Positions 8,236-17,881 of a DNA stretch of 64,000 nt are shown here, one piece after another (the stretch's first letter is position 1; the number at the start of each line of letters is the position of its first letter). The position numbers were made by a program, and so were the translations under genes. Where the stretch lies: positions 2,480,001 through 2,544,000 of the forward strand of contig NZ_JBBOOK010000001.1 in the NCBI RefSeq assembly GCF_038003045.1, given 5' to 3'. Below the pieces are notes generated by a model. That model made no database searches. It was not told the origin of the DNA and was given only the letters and a program-made list of their open reading frames with translations. The stretch is from Sporosarcina sp. FSL W7-1349. GTDB lineage: Bacteria; Bacillota; Bacilli; Bacillales_A; Planococcaceae.

Positions 8236-9366
8236 ATGCTTAAGTTTGAAAATGTAAGTAAAACGTTCGAAGACGGATTCCAAGCTGTAAAATCCGTAAG
8301 CTTCGACATACCGGAAGGTGAATTTCTAGTCCTGATCGGGCCTAGCGGTTCCGGGAAGTCCACGACGATGAAAATGATCAACCGGATGGAACCTCACAGC
8401 AGCGGTATGATTTCCATCAACGGAAAGGATACCAATTCTTATAATGCAGCCGAGCTGCGCCGAAGTATCGGATATGTCATCCAACAGATCGGGTTATTCC
8501 CCCACTACACAATTGAAAAGAATATTGCGACCGTGCCCCAATTGAAAGGTTGGGACATTCAAAAGATCAAACCTCGGGTGCGCGAACTGCTGGAATTGGT
8601 CGATCTCGATCCAGATCTCTACGCAACCCGCTATCCGAAAGAATTATCGGGGGGGCAGCAGCAACGGGTCGGTATTGCACGGGCACTGGCAGCAGATCCC
8701 GACATCATACTAATGGATGAACCGTTCAGCGCGCTGGATCCATTGACACGGGATCAATTACAAGGCGAACTGATTTCCCTTCACAAAAAATTGAATAAAA
8801 CCATCGTGTTTGTCACACATGACATGGATGAAGCCTTAAAAATGGGCGATCGCATCGCTATTATGAAAGACGGTACATTACTTCAGTTGGACACTCCAGA
8901 GAAATTACTTCATGAACCGGCCCACGGTTTTGTTGAGGAATTCATCGGAAAACACCGGATCATCCAAAATCCGGAATTGATGCCAGTCACGGATATCATG
9001 TCGGAATCGGTCATCACATCTCTTCCTCATCGTTCTCCTGAAAAAGCACTTTCTTTAATCCGACAACGCAAAATCACCAACCTGATCGTGGTGGATGAGG
9101 GCCATCACTTGCTAGGAATCGTCTCTGCATACGATCTTATCAAGAAATTGGACAGCATAAAGAAAATCGATGAAATCATGTTACCAGCACAACCCGCCCT
9201 GCCATCCACCGCAACGGCCAAAGATGCCATCGTACTGATGGAAGAAACGACATTCGGCATGATTCCGGTAGTGGATGAAGCATCTAAATTGGTTGGCCTT
9301 GTAACGCGCGGTTCCCTCTTATCCGCCATGTCGAGCCAGTGGACGGAAGCGGAGGTAGCACAATGA
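8236..9366 (+). CDS. Quaternary amine/osmoprotectant ABC transporter, ATPase with CBS domains (OpuCA/OpuBA-like)
   Basis: 376 residues. Walker A GPSGSGKST near residue 36, Q-loop YVIQQIGLFPH, signature LSGGQQQR, Walker B ILMDEPFSALDP, then two CBS domains from about residue 255 to 370 (VITSLPHRSPEKALSLI, AKDAIVLMEETTFGMIPVVD). CBS pairs in this family tune uptake to ionic strength or c-di-AMP. ATG at 8236 follows AGGAGGT. First gene of a three-gene operon importing choline, betaine, carnitine or a similar solute. Confidence 0.93.
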   Translation: MLKFENVSKTFEDGFQAVKSVSFDIPEGEFLVLIGPSGSGKSTTMKMINRMEPHSSGMISINGKDTNSYNAAELRRSIGYVIQQIGLFPHYTIEKNIATVPQLKGWDIQKIKPRVRELLELVDLDPDLYATRYPKELSGGQQQRVGIARALAADPDIILMDEPFSALDPLTRDQLQGELISLHKKLNKTIVFVTHDMDEALKMGDRIAIMKDGTLLQLDTPEKLLHEPAHGFVEEFIGKHRIIQNPELMPVTDIMSESVITSLPHRSPEKALSLIRQRKITNLIVVDEGHHLLGIVSAYDLIKKLDSIKKIDEIMLPAQPALPSTATAKDAIVLMEETTFGMIPVVDEASKLVGLVTRGSLLSAMSSQWTEAEVAQ

Positions 9367-10016
9367 ATAACCTTTCCATATGGGACCAACTCCTAGAACA
9401 ATCACAGATGCGATGGAAAGAAGTGCTTGAAGCTACTTCCGTCCATATCCAGCTCGTGTTCTTCTCGATGCTGATCGCCATTGTGCTTGGCGTATCCCTC
9501 GGCATCCTGATCACCCGCGTTCCGAAACTGACGACTTTTGTCCTTGGTGGGGCGGGTATTATGCAAACGATTCCAAGCCTGGCGCTATTAGGTTTCATGA
9601 TTCCCATCTTCGGAATCGGCGTAAAAACCGCCATTGCCGCACTATTCCTTTATTCACTGTTGCCAATTATCCGCAATACGTATGCGGGAATCAAAGACGT
9701 TGACCGAGCGACGACCGAAGCGGCAAAGGGCATGGGTATGACGAGTCGGCAAATCCTGTTTAAAGTAGAACTGCCACTCGCAATTCCCGTCATCATGGCC
9801 GGAATCCGGACAGCCGCTGTCATCAACGTCGGTACGGCAACACTCGCCGCGTTCATTGGGGCTGGCGGACTGGGAGACTTCATCTTCCTTGGCATCACAC
9901 GCGGGATAGACGGCTTGATCCTCCTCGGAGCAATCCCAGCCGCACTATTAGCGATCCTACTGGAGACGTTCTTCGGTGGAGTGGAACGCTGGACGACGCC
10001 GAAAGGGTTGAGATGA
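9363..10016 (+). CDS. Osmoprotectant ABC transporter permease (OpuCB/OpuBB-like)
   Basis: About 217 residues, several membrane helices, with the coupling-loop EAA region EAAKGMGMTSRQILFKVELPLAIPVI. ATG at 9363 is chosen: GGAGG lies 8 nt upstream and it forms an ATGA overlap with the ATPase stop. Only one permease is present in the operon, unlike B. subtilis OpuB/OpuC which have two, so it probably works as a homodimer. Confidence 0.9.
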   Translation: MNNLSIWDQLLEQSQMRWKEVLEATSVHIQLVFFSMLIAIVLGVSLGILITRVPKLTTFVLGGAGIMQTIPSLALLGFMIPIFGIGVKTAIAALFLYSLLPIIRNTYAGIKDVDRATTEAAKGMGMTSRQILFKVELPLAIPVIMAGIRTAAVINVGTATLAAFIGAGGLGDFIFLGITRGIDGLILLGAIPAALLAILLETFFGGVERWTTPKGLR

Positions 10017-10909
10017 TGAAGAGGATTATACGGATGGGCATCCTGGTGGTACTCATTACAAGTATCCTGTCGGGTTGCATCCTCATTGAAAAAGACTCCC
10101 TGACGCTCGGTTCGCGAAACAATACGGAAAGCATCATCTTGTCCCATGTAATGGGGCAAATAATTGAAAACAAGACAGATATCAAGGTGATCTATAAGGA
10201 AAATCTGGGCGGCTCCAACGTCGTCTGGAACGCGATGGTCAATGGCCATATCGACGTCATCCCGGATTACACAGGGACGATCGTCGTCAACTATTACCAC
10301 GCGGATCCCGGTACTGCGGAGGAGACGCTTGAAACGACAAAGCGCCTCGTGGACGGGGATGGCATCATCGCCTTCAACACATTCGGCTTCAACAATACGT
10401 ACACCCTCGCGCTCGATGAAGCCAAAGCCGAAGAGCTCGATGTCCATACATTCAGTGACTTCGCCGCCTATTCGGAGGATTTCACATTGGGGGCGGTCTT
10501 TGAATTCATCGACCGGCCGGATGGCTTGCCCGGTTTTCAGGAAGAGTACGGGCTGAAATTCAAGGATGTCAAAGGAATGGACCACGGCATCATGTACCGC
10601 TCCATCGGCGCTAAGGAAGTCGATGTCATCAACTCGTACACGACGGATGGACAGTTACAAGATTATGATTTGCGCGTCCTGGAAGATGATAAGTCATACT
10701 TCCCGCCTTATCATGCACTTCCCCTCGTACGGAAGGAAACGTTGAAGGATTACCCTGAAATTGAAGATGTCCTCAGACAGCTCGAAGGGATGATCGACGA
10801 AGAAGCGATGCAGAAAATGAATGCTAAAGTCGATAACGAAGGCATGATGGTCGAACGCGTCGCCCAAGAATTTCTCGAGGAATCCGGTCTGATTGGAAAA
10901 GCAAGCTAA
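10013..10909 (+). CDS. Osmoprotectant-binding lipoprotein (OpuBC/OpuCC-like)
   Basis: 298 residues. A signal peptide ends in the lipobox LSGC (Cys about residue 22), so the protein is tethered outside the membrane. The mature part has the glycine-betaine-binding family features: TLGSRNNTESIILSHVMGQIIE, VWNAMVNGHIDVIPDYTGT and a late NSYTTDGQL. It delivers substrate to the upstream permease. The start overlaps the permease stop. A terminator hairpin follows. Confidence 0.92.
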   Translation: MMKRIIRMGILVVLITSILSGCILIEKDSLTLGSRNNTESIILSHVMGQIIENKTDIKVIYKENLGGSNVVWNAMVNGHIDVIPDYTGTIVVNYYHADPGTAEETLETTKRLVDGDGIIAFNTFGFNNTYTLALDEAKAEELDVHTFSDFAAYSEDFTLGAVFEFIDRPDGLPGFQEEYGLKFKDVKGMDHGIMYRSIGAKEVDVINSYTTDGQLQDYDLRVLEDDKSYFPPYHALPLVRKETLKDYPEIEDVLRQLEGMIDEEAMQKMNAKVDNEGMMVERVAQEFLEESGLIGKAS

Positions 10910-10920
10910 ATGCTTCAGAT

Positions 10921-10958
10921 AAGACACCCCCTTTCGTAACGTGCGGAAGGGGTGTCTT
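10921..10958 (+). terminator. Terminator of the osmoprotectant operon
   Basis: AAGACACCCCCTT pairs with AAGGGGTGTCTT; the following T-tract is short (CTATTT). Confidence 0.7.
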
Positions 10959-11046
10959 CTATTTAAGACCCATAAAACTTCTCGTTGGCGCTCCTCGTTA
11001 CCTGCTATAATACAACTACATAGATATGAGGAAATGAGGATCGGTT

Positions 11047-12066
11047 ATGGTTCTACAATTCAAGGAAGCAGAAAAGCGGATTCATGACATGCTAGTTTTC
11101 CCGGCTTTCAATTTATCGGTTGAGGAAGGCCAAGTAATCGCGTTACATTCCAGCGTCAATGTGCGCGAGCAACTGATCGCCCTGCTTCTGGGCAACATGA
11201 AATTATCCCAAGGGGAAATTCGCATTAATGGCGGAAATCCAGGTAGAAATCAGGATATCGGCTTTTTATTTCTTCAGACAGGACTTTATGAACGGCTTAC
11301 GATAGAGGAAACCCTTCAATTCACAAAGCGCCTCCACTCCTCAACAGAATCCATTCAAGCCATCTTGCAAGCTGTGCATCTGGAAGAGAAGCGGAAAGTG
11401 AAAATCAGACAACTATCCTACTCGGAAACGAAACGGGTCCAATTTGCTTGTCTGCTTGTGCAGAACCCGACCGTCTATCTATTGGAGGAACCCGATCAGA
11501 ACCTTGATTTGGAATCAAAGAGAATTTATCTTTCCTTGTTGCAACAACTTAGACATTCGGGCAAAGCGGTTTTACTATTGACAGGCAATTTGGAGAGCGC
11601 AATTACAGCTGCCGACAAAGTGTTTAAATTGGACGACAGCGGGCTGCTCCCTGTTCAGATGGAAACCAATGAAGACTTGGAGGAATTGAGCGAATTGGGA
11701 AAAGAAATTGAATTATCCCAGCCTGTCCGTTTCGAGAAGATTCCAACAAAGGTGAATGAAAAGATTGTCCTCTTCAACCCTCCGGAAATCGATTATATCG
11801 AAAGTAATGACGGTCAATCTTACCTTCATATAAAAGGTGAGTCCTTCCCGAGTGTCTTTACTTTGGCGGAGTTGGAGGAACGATTATTGCCTTTCGGATT
11901 TTTCCGCTGTCATCGCTCCTATATTGTCAACTTGCAGAAAGTCCGGGAAGTGATCACGTGGACACGGAATAGTTATAGCCTTGTGTTGGAAGATGCCCAA
12001 AAACCGACAATTCCCCTGTCGAAATCCAAGATGGCCGAACTGAAAGAGATGCTTGGGATCAAATAA
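11047..12066 (+). CDS. Degenerate ABC-ATPase domain fused to a LytTR DNA-binding domain
   Basis: 339 residues. Residues about 1-215 align with an ABC ATPase, but the Walker A is lost (ALHSSVNVREQL where GPNGSGKST is expected) and the signature is LSYSE. A Walker-B-like LLEEPDQNLDL remains. Residues about 235-339 form a LytTR domain (IDYIESNDGQSYLHI, FGFFRCHRSYIVNL, IPLSKSKMAELKEML). It is most likely a transcription regulator that keeps an ABC fold for partner contacts rather than ATP hydrolysis. It is followed by an ABC-2 transporter, its probable target. RBS GAGGATCGG precedes the ATG. Confidence 0.85.
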   Translation: MVLQFKEAEKRIHDMLVFPAFNLSVEEGQVIALHSSVNVREQLIALLLGNMKLSQGEIRINGGNPGRNQDIGFLFLQTGLYERLTIEETLQFTKRLHSSTESIQAILQAVHLEEKRKVKIRQLSYSETKRVQFACLLVQNPTVYLLEEPDQNLDLESKRIYLSLLQQLRHSGKAVLLLTGNLESAITAADKVFKLDDSGLLPVQMETNEDLEELSELGKEIELSQPVRFEKIPTKVNEKIVLFNPPEIDYIESNDGQSYLHIKGESFPSVFTLAELEERLLPFGFFRCHRSYIVNLQKVREVITWTRNSYSLVLEDAQKPTIPLSKSKMAELKEMLGIK

Positions 12067-12139
12067 TGGGGAAAATGCGATTATTTCCCCGGAAATAAAT
12101 CGATTGATTTCAACAATAAGGACGAATTCCCGTAACATA

Positions 12140-12166
12140 TTGCATCCACTGAACCCTCGATATACT
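12140..12166 (+). promoter_or_regulatory. Candidate promoter of the ABC-2 transporter operon
   Basis: TTGCAT and TATACT are separated by only 15 bp. Such short spacing often needs an activator, which would fit control by the LytTR protein just upstream. No clear pair of LytTR repeats was recognised. Confidence 0.35.
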
Positions 12167-12277
12167 CCACTTACCTTCTGAATGACTCTATTCATCCAAG
12201 AAATAATGTCGACTCTATCTGTAGCTTGTAATCTAAGGATAGACATACAAACAGCAAACATTTCAGGAGGATGAAAA

Positions 12278-13126
12278 ATGGAGCATATTATTGAGGTGAA
12301 TGGCTTGGCAAAACTGTTTGCCAATCAGCTTGCAATCGAAAGTGTCGACTTCCAAGTGAAAAAAGGAGAAATTTTCGGCTTCCTTGGACCGAGTGGATCA
12401 GGCAAGACGACAACGATTAAAATATTGACCGGGCAGTTACATCCAACAAACGGTGAAGCGAAAGTGTTTGGAGTGCCTGTGGCTAATATGAAAAAAACGG
12501 AATACCGCAAACGGTTTGGCGTACTGACCGATAATAGCGGCTTGTACGGAAGGTTGTCAATTTATGACAACCTATCACTCTATTGCGATTTATACGGAGT
12601 TCCCACTGCCCGGATTAGCGAAGTGCTGGACATTGTCAATTTAAACGAAGACAAGAAAAAGCGGGTATCGACCTTATCCAAAGGGATGACGCAACGGGTG
12701 ACATTGGCACGCGCTTTGCTTCATGAGCCTGAACTGTTGTTTTTAGATGAACCGACATCCGCCCTCGACCCGACCAATACGCTTCATATTTATGAAGGGC
12801 TGCGTGCGTTGAATGCCAGGGGGACGACCATCTTCCTCACGACACATGACATGCAGGAAGCGGAGACGCTTTGTAATCGGGTTGCCTTTTTAAACAAAGG
12901 AAAAATCCAATTACTGGATACTCCTGACAAATTGAAAAAACGGTACTCAGACTCCACTATTACCGTGGAATTGACAAATGATCAAAAAATCATACTGCCG
13001 GCAGGCACGGATGGTGCACAGCCACTGTTTGATCTGATGAAGACAAATCAGGTGGCAGCAATCCACTCCAACGAGCCGACGTTAGGTGATATTTTTGTAA
13101 AAGTGACAGGGAGGAAACTGGCATGA
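12278..13126 (+). CDS. ABC-2 type transporter ATP-binding protein
   Basis: 282 residues. Walker A GPSGSGKTT, signature LSKGMTQR, Walker B LLFLDEPTSALDP and the H-loop LTTHDMQEAE are intact. AGGAGG lies 7 nt before the ATG. It pairs with the next gene, which overlaps it by 4 bp. The export substrate (lipid, peptide or drug) cannot be read from the sequence. Confidence 0.9.
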   Translation: MEHIIEVNGLAKLFANQLAIESVDFQVKKGEIFGFLGPSGSGKTTTIKILTGQLHPTNGEAKVFGVPVANMKKTEYRKRFGVLTDNSGLYGRLSIYDNLSLYCDLYGVPTARISEVLDIVNLNEDKKKRVSTLSKGMTQRVTLARALLHEPELLFLDEPTSALDPTNTLHIYEGLRALNARGTTIFLTTHDMQEAETLCNRVAFLNKGKIQLLDTPDKLKKRYSDSTITVELTNDQKIILPAGTDGAQPLFDLMKTNQVAAIHSNEPTLGDIFVKVTGRKLA

Positions 13127-13830
13127 CATTTTCTTGGAAACGGGTAAGCGCAATATTCATCAAAGATTATAAGGATTTTTCACGGAATATGGCGGTTTCG
13201 ATCGTCATCTTCATGCCCTTGCTGCTCGCTGCCTTTTACGGTCGGATGGGCGTCCAATCGATTGATACCTTCTTCATGCTTTTTAACTTGAGTTTCACGA
13301 TGGTAGCGACTTTCGTCCAATGCTGTTTAATCGCGGAAGAAAAGGAAAAGAACACTTTGCGAGGGCTCATGTTATCCCCTGCCAGTACGTTGGAAATCTT
13401 AAGCGGCAAAAGCTTGCTGTCCTTTCTTTCTACTGCGTTGGTCATTATATTCAGTGCATTTCTTGCAGAATATCACCCTGCCAACATCGGAATCATCGGG
13501 ATTGCACTATTGCTCTCTTCCTTCTTTTATATTGGACTCGGAACTTTACTTGGCCTCTTTGCCAAATCGGTCATGGAAGCCTCCGTATACATTTTACCGG
13601 TGATGTTGCTTTTTTCATTCGGCTCCTCCATCACCTCTTTAGCGGACCGCTACCCTGTCTTAGAAGCGGCAAATTATTTGCCGAACATTCAATTGATTGA
13701 AATCGCAACTAAAGTGGAAGCGGGGGCTCAGTTCTCCGATGTTCTCCTTCCTTTAGGATGGATTTTACTTTGGGGAATCGTCGTGTTTATAGCAACGTTT
13801 CTTCTTTATCGGAAACGAATGGTTGACTGA
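13123..13830 (+). CDS. ABC-2 type transporter permease
   Basis: 235 residues with about six membrane helices and the ABC-2 signature region AEEKEKNTLRGLMLSP. It forms the membrane part of the exporter with the upstream ATPase (ATGA overlap). Its last 25 or so bases recur in altered form near 14600-14635, evidence of a local duplication. Confidence 0.88.
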   Translation: MTFSWKRVSAIFIKDYKDFSRNMAVSIVIFMPLLLAAFYGRMGVQSIDTFFMLFNLSFTMVATFVQCCLIAEEKEKNTLRGLMLSPASTLEILSGKSLLSFLSTALVIIFSAFLAEYHPANIGIIGIALLLSSFFYIGLGTLLGLFAKSVMEASVYILPVMLLFSFGSSITSLADRYPVLEAANYLPNIQLIEIATKVEAGAQFSDVLLPLGWILLWGIVVFIATFLLYRKRMVD

Positions 13831-13833
13831 ACA

Positions 13834-13876
13834 ACGCAAAAACCCGCCAACCGGATGGCGGGTTTTTGCGTTTTTA
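13834..13876. terminator. Terminator after the ABC-2 operon (bidirectional)
   Basis: CGCAAAAACCCGCC pairs with GGCGGGTTTTTGCG and is followed by TTTTTAT. A related, enlarged copy stands at 14649-14705. Confidence 0.85.
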
Positions 13877-13884
13877 TGCTTTTC

Positions 13885-14050
13885 CTCTTGTCCATTTCAG
13901 TCTTCTCAAAATGACAGGTTGGTCCCCGTAAATGCGTTAATTTCGTAGCCATATTCAATGTGGCCGTTTTCGGTTATTTCTTACACCGCATCATCCAGCT
14001 CCAAATCGGTCACTTCACCGTTCACCTTTTCTGTGCGATAACAATAGCAT
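13885..14050 (-). pseudogene. Decayed C-terminal fragment of a PepSY-domain gene
   Basis: The minus strand resembles the last 160 bp of the intact PepSY gene at 14728-15525: shared blocks include the segments for AFSGAILS, EYDFEID and the DSELDDGVYEIE region, but with frame breaks and a stop (TTACACC on plus). The fragment sits in the same order relative to a terminator and an exporter 3' end as the intact copy. Confidence 0.7.
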
Positions 14051-14202
14051 GGATGATCTTTCGTTATTCACCGGAAAAGAGAACTTTTTCTGAGTGTATC
14101 AAAGGACAGGAAAGAACTTTATTAATATGCCGATTGGTAAAAATATGAATTTATGCTAAGGTGTTGTTAATTACTTTTGATTGGAGAAATGGAGGTGGAA
14201 TG

Positions 14203-14478
14203 ATGAATAGGGTTAAATGGGGAATATTTGTATTGTTGTTTGTAGTTATATTTGCATTTATTGGTTATGCACAAAAAGAACCATATAGTACAGAAAAAGT
14301 TCTTCAATCTGCATGGGACAAATTTGAACTGGAAAGTTTTCAAATAGGGGTGTCTGATCCTATAATTTGGGTAGAGATTGCTGAAGGAGAAAATGAGGAA
14401 GACGTTCGAAAGTATTTAGAGAAGGAATTATCTAAACCTGATTTAAAAAAGTTTCAGATCAATATAAAGACTTCATAA
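14203..14478 (+). CDS. Small AT-rich membrane-anchored protein, unknown function
   Basis: About 91 residues: a hydrophobic N-terminal helix (WGIFVLLFVVIFAFIGY) followed by a charged outer or inner domain (STEKVLQSAWDKFELESFQ, EDVRKYLEKELSKPDLKKF). ATG at 14203 follows GGAGGT at 6 nt. The coding sequence is clearly more AT-rich than its neighbours and lies between the two copies of a duplicated segment, so it may have arrived with that rearrangement. No family is recognised. Confidence 0.6.
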   Translation: MNRVKWGIFVLLFVVIFAFIGYAQKEPYSTEKVLQSAWDKFELESFQIGVSDPIIWVEIAEGENEEDVRKYLEKELSKPDLKKFQINIKTS

Positions 14479-14599
14479 ATGGTCCCTGCATAAGGGAATC
14501 GTTTCAACTCACTTTGTCATTTAGCCTAGGAACTATAATCCTAAAAAGATGATCTAACTTTCTGTCCTTTCTTAATTAACATTGCCGTTTCTGCAACAA

Positions 14600-14635
14600 C
14601 ATTCATTCTTACCGAAAACGAATGGTTGACTGAAA
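14600..14635 (+). repeat. Relic of the ABC-2 permease 3' end
   Basis: ACGAATGGTTGACTGA here matches the last codons and stop of the permease gene at 13815-13830, with weaker similarity upstream (TTTCTGCAACAACATT against TTTATAGCAACGTTT). With the following terminator and PepSY gene it repeats the order seen at 13.8-14.05 kb. Confidence 0.55.
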
Positions 14636-14648
14636 AAACGAATCTAAA

Positions 14649-14705
14649 ACACAAAAAACCCGCCAACCGGAATGACGGCCGGATGGCGGGTGCTTTGTGT
14701 TTTTA
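14649..14705. terminator. Terminator of the PepSY gene (duplicated hairpin)
   Basis: CACAAAAAACCCGCC pairs with GGCGGGTGCTTTGTG around an inner CCGG arm, with TTTTTATGC after it. It has the same core and trailing TTTTTATGCTTTT as the hairpin at 13834-13876. Confidence 0.8.
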
Positions 14706-14727
14706 TGCTTTTTTCATCATGCCTAGA

Positions 14728-15525
14728 TCAATCGTCTTGCTCAAAAGACAGGATTGCTCCTGAAAAAGCGTCGATTTCAAAATCGTATTCAGTGTCGCCG
14801 TTTTCGATTTCAATTTCATAGACGCCGTCGTCCAATTCGCTGTCGGTCACTTTCCCGGCAGCCTTTTGTTTCGCAATGGCGACCGCCTGTTCCATCGTAA
14901 TCATCGATGATTTCTGGTTGGTCTTGACAGCTGCATTGTTATCCGACTTCTTCGGTTCTGCTACAGTCAACGTATGCTCCACCGGTGCGGCCGTTGTCGT
15001 AGGTTTGGCAGCTGCTTTGGCTTTGTACTCACGTTCTTTTTCGAATTTCACGATTTCGCCCGTAACAGCATCCAGTTCGATATCATATTCAAATTGATCG
15101 TCCCGGATTTCCAATTCGTATACGACCCGACCATCATCGTCATCCAATTTAATTTTCTTCAGCGTTCCATCCGCCTTTTCTTTCGCAATGCGGATCGCTT
15201 TTTCTTCTGTGAGCAACTTGCCGTCTGCATTCGTGGTTGACTGGTCATCCAGTGTAATCTTACCTGTCTTCGCATTGATGTCCAAGTCATATTCCATGCC
15301 CTTGGAGATTAACTCCACATCATACACATAGCCTGCTCTCTTCTTTTCCAACTCAATTTCCGTTACATGCCCGCCGTACTGTTGGATGGCGATCTCTTTC
15401 GCCTCCTGCAGCGTCAACATCTTTTGCGAAGAAACCTGCGCCTCGGCGTCTGAGCTGTTCGCCATTGCTACACCACCGATGGCAATTGTACCTGCCAACG
15501 CCGGAATGATCATCCATTTATTCAT
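14728..15525 (-). CDS. Exported PepSY-domain protein (three PepSY repeats)
   Basis: 265 residues. A signal peptide (IPALAGTIAIGGVAMANSSDAEA) is followed by three PepSY units of about 70 residues (LTLQEAKEIAIQQYGG, LTEEKAIRIAKEKADG, ITMEQAVAIAKQKAAG), each ending in a D-A-x-T/S-G-x-I strand. A Thr/Ala/Pro-rich linker (about 172-200) precedes the last unit. PepSY proteins are thought to bind or inhibit peptidases at the cell surface. AAGGAGGG precedes the ATG. A second PepSY gene lies at 17.9 kb. Confidence 0.87.
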   Translation of the reverse strand: MNKWMIIPALAGTIAIGGVAMANSSDAEAQVSSQKMLTLQEAKEIAIQQYGGHVTEIELEKKRAGYVYDVELISKGMEYDLDINAKTGKITLDDQSTTNADGKLLTEEKAIRIAKEKADGTLKKIKLDDDDGRVVYELEIRDDQFEYDIELDAVTGEIVKFEKEREYKAKAAAKPTTTAAPVEHTLTVAEPKKSDNNAAVKTNQKSSMITMEQAVAIAKQKAAGKVTDSELDDGVYEIEIENGDTEYDFEIDAFSGAILSFEQDD

Positions 15526-15611
15526 TCTTGTTCCCTCCTTCTACATCTACTATATCCACGGAAGATGAGAGAACCGGAAGACCTTCATTAGAAATTGATG
15601 AGAATGGTCGA

Positions 15612-17732
15612 TTAATCCGAAGATAATTTAAAACGCTGGACGATTTCCTGCAATTCGTTTGCAATTTGATTCATCTGGCTTGTCGATTCGGCAACCCGTT
15701 CCAATTCCTGTTGCTGGGAAATGGCAGAAGCACTCACTTGTTCAGCGGAAGCTGCCGTTTCCTCCGACACGGCAGAGACACTTTGGATCGCCAGTAACGC
15801 TTGATCTTTATGGGCCATCATCTGTGACAATTTTGCGGAAAGGTCTACAATGGTTCGGCTCATCTGTTCCGTCAATTCGAAATTTCGATTGAAAGATGAT
15901 TCCGTGCTCGAAACCGACTCATTTTGCCCTTCCATCAATTCGACGTTTTTCGCAATGACCGCAACCGTTTGCTGTGTTTCCATCATAATTTCTTGCACCG
16001 TATTCTGAATCACTTCCGTTTCGACGCGGGACTGTTCTGCAAGCTTCCGGACTTCCTCTGCAACGACCGCAAAGCCTTTACCATGTTCTCCTGCGCGAGC
16101 AGCCTCAATGCTGGCATTCAGCGCCAACAAGTTCGTTTGTGCCGTAATATCTTGTATCGATGAAATAACTTGGTTGATGTTCCAAATTTTATTGGTCAGA
16201 GCATCGATTTGCTGCTGCACGTTTTGATTCATTTCATTTACCGACTCGTTGTGATTACGCAGTTTTTCAACTTCGGCCATGCCTTTTTCGGTAGATTCCA
16301 CCGTTTGCTCGGATAACTCATTCATCTTCGTTGACAGAAGTGCGAGCTGGTCCAACTGATCCGCCAAGTCAACCATCCGATGGCTCGTCTCTTCGGTATC
16401 TTCCGATTGTTTGTAGGCACCTTGCGCGATTTCCTCCACTGCAACGGACACTTCCTGACTCGACGCGACGACTTCTTCGAACACTTGATGAACCTGGTTG
16501 GATGATACATTAAGCCGGGAAGAAGAGTCCATCACCGTAGAAATAGCATGATTGGTCTGGTGCAGCATATGGTTATACGCCATAGCAACCGCCCCGATTT
16601 CATCACGCCTGACGGTCGATTCGTCGACGTATTGCGTCAAATCCCCTTGTGCAGCCGTTTCAATCGACTGTTGCAGCGCGGCGAGTGGTTTCAGTTGTTT
16701 GAAGATAAACCAAAGAGTGACCCCTGCCATTAGAAGAACCATGACAATGGCTGCCACGATGGTCAACCAGAGAATCGCATTGAACGTTTCAAGTATTTCA
16801 GATTTCGGAACGACGGTCTGGACCGTCCATACTTCTTCGATGTTTTCAAGCGTGATGGGGGCGAATGCGTTGAAAGACTTCTCTCCCAAGCTTTCTGAAT
16901 CGACATAGAGCGTGGAGAAGCGGCCTTGGTCAATATCCGTCTTTACGCTTTTCCAATCAATGGCATCCTGCATATTCGTTCCGTTCATTTCTTCTTTAAT
17001 ACTGTTAGCAATCAGGAATCCTTGGTCGGTGATGATGGAAGCATATCCGCCTTCCGGTTTAATGAACGTGACCAGATCGTTCAGGAAGTCGATGGATAGA
17101 TCCGTCGTCAACACGCCGAAAAACTGGCCAGATTGCGTGAGAAGCGGCACGGAAATGGTCGTCATCAAGACTGTCTGCCCGCCTGTGTCATATTCATACG
17201 GCTCCGTCAAAGTCGCTCGCTTTTCATTCTTCGGAATTAAATACCAGTCTCCTTCTCCCTGCGTTTCATATCCACCCACCCCTTCCATTTGAATATTCTC
17301 CCCGTCTTTATAGAGATACGGGATGAACCGTTTTTGGGAGTCAACGAGTTGTCCGTCAGTTCCATCCAGAGGGAGGGTTCCCGACTCGAAGATAGCCGCC
17401 ATTCCCATGGCATCCGGGTTTTTCTCCAAATTGTTTTCAATAATGCGGATCACTTCATCCGCCGTCAACGTCTCCTCCGCTTGCAGCGTTTCAACTATAT
17501 GTTTCGTCGTCTGAAGCATCTGCTCAGTCTTCATAAAACGTTCACTCAGCAACGTAGCATTCAACTTTGTATTTTCAACGGCAAACTCTTCTGCGTCCGT
17601 GATGCTTTTCCCATGTAAGATATTACTTGTCAAGGTTGTATAAAAAATAAATAATACTAAAAACAGGCCAATGATCAGTGCTGATAATTTCCAAGCGATG
17701 CTCTTCTTAGAAGCCAATCCTACCATCTCCAT
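15612..17732 (-). CDS. Methyl-accepting chemotaxis protein with Cache sensor
   Basis: 706 residues. One membrane helix near 15-33, an extracellular double-Cache-type domain to about 320 ([34 protein letters not shown]), a second helix near 330-352, HAMP (about 355-405) and a long signalling coiled coil with the conserved tip [20 protein letters not shown]. It should sense a small extracellular ligand such as an amino or organic acid and signal to CheA/CheW. It lies between two PepSY genes without obvious functional link. Confidence 0.92.
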   Translation of the reverse strand: MEMVGLASKKSIAWKLSALIIGLFLVLFIFYTTLTSNILHGKSITDAEEFAVENTKLNATLLSERFMKTEQMLQTTKHIVETLQAEETLTADEVIRIIENNLEKNPDAMGMAAIFESGTLPLDGTDGQLVDSQKRFIPYLYKDGENIQMEGVGGYETQGEGDWYLIPKNEKRATLTEPYEYDTGGQTVLMTTISVPLLTQSGQFFGVLTTDLSIDFLNDLVTFIKPEGGYASIITDQGFLIANSIKEEMNGTNMQDAIDWKSVKTDIDQGRFSTLYVDSESLGEKSFNAFAPITLENIEEVWTVQTVVPKSEILETFNAILWLTIVAAIVMVLLMAGVTLWFIFKQLKPLAALQQSIETAAQGDLTQYVDESTVRRDEIGAVAMAYNHMLHQTNHAISTVMDSSSRLNVSSNQVHQVFEEVVASSQEVSVAVEEIAQGAYKQSEDTEETSHRMVDLADQLDQLALLSTKMNELSEQTVESTEKGMAEVEKLRNHNESVNEMNQNVQQQIDALTNKIWNINQVISSIQDITAQTNLLALNASIEAARAGEHGKGFAVVAEEVRKLAEQSRVETEVIQNTVQEIMMETQQTVAVIAKNVELMEGQNESVSSTESSFNRNFELTEQMSRTIVDLSAKLSQMMAHKDQALLAIQSVSAVSEETAASAEQVSASAISQQQELERVAESTSQMNQIANELQEIVQRFKLSSD

Positions 17733-17855
17733 TCTTTTATTCTACTACTTTCATATCGGCACACCTCTAAGGTACTATAAACTTTCTCAAGGGAATTCTA
17801 GTAAAATAATCAAATAGGCCTACTCAGGCATGCAAGTTACTCTAACCAATTAATA

Positions 17856-17881
17856 ATGGGATGAGTGGCTACTCATCCCAT
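17856..17881 (-). terminator. Terminator overlapping the stop of the second PepSY gene
   Basis: TGGGATGAGT pairs with ACTCATCCCA; minus-strand TTATTAATT follows. The PepSY stop codon lies in the loop. Confidence 0.7.
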
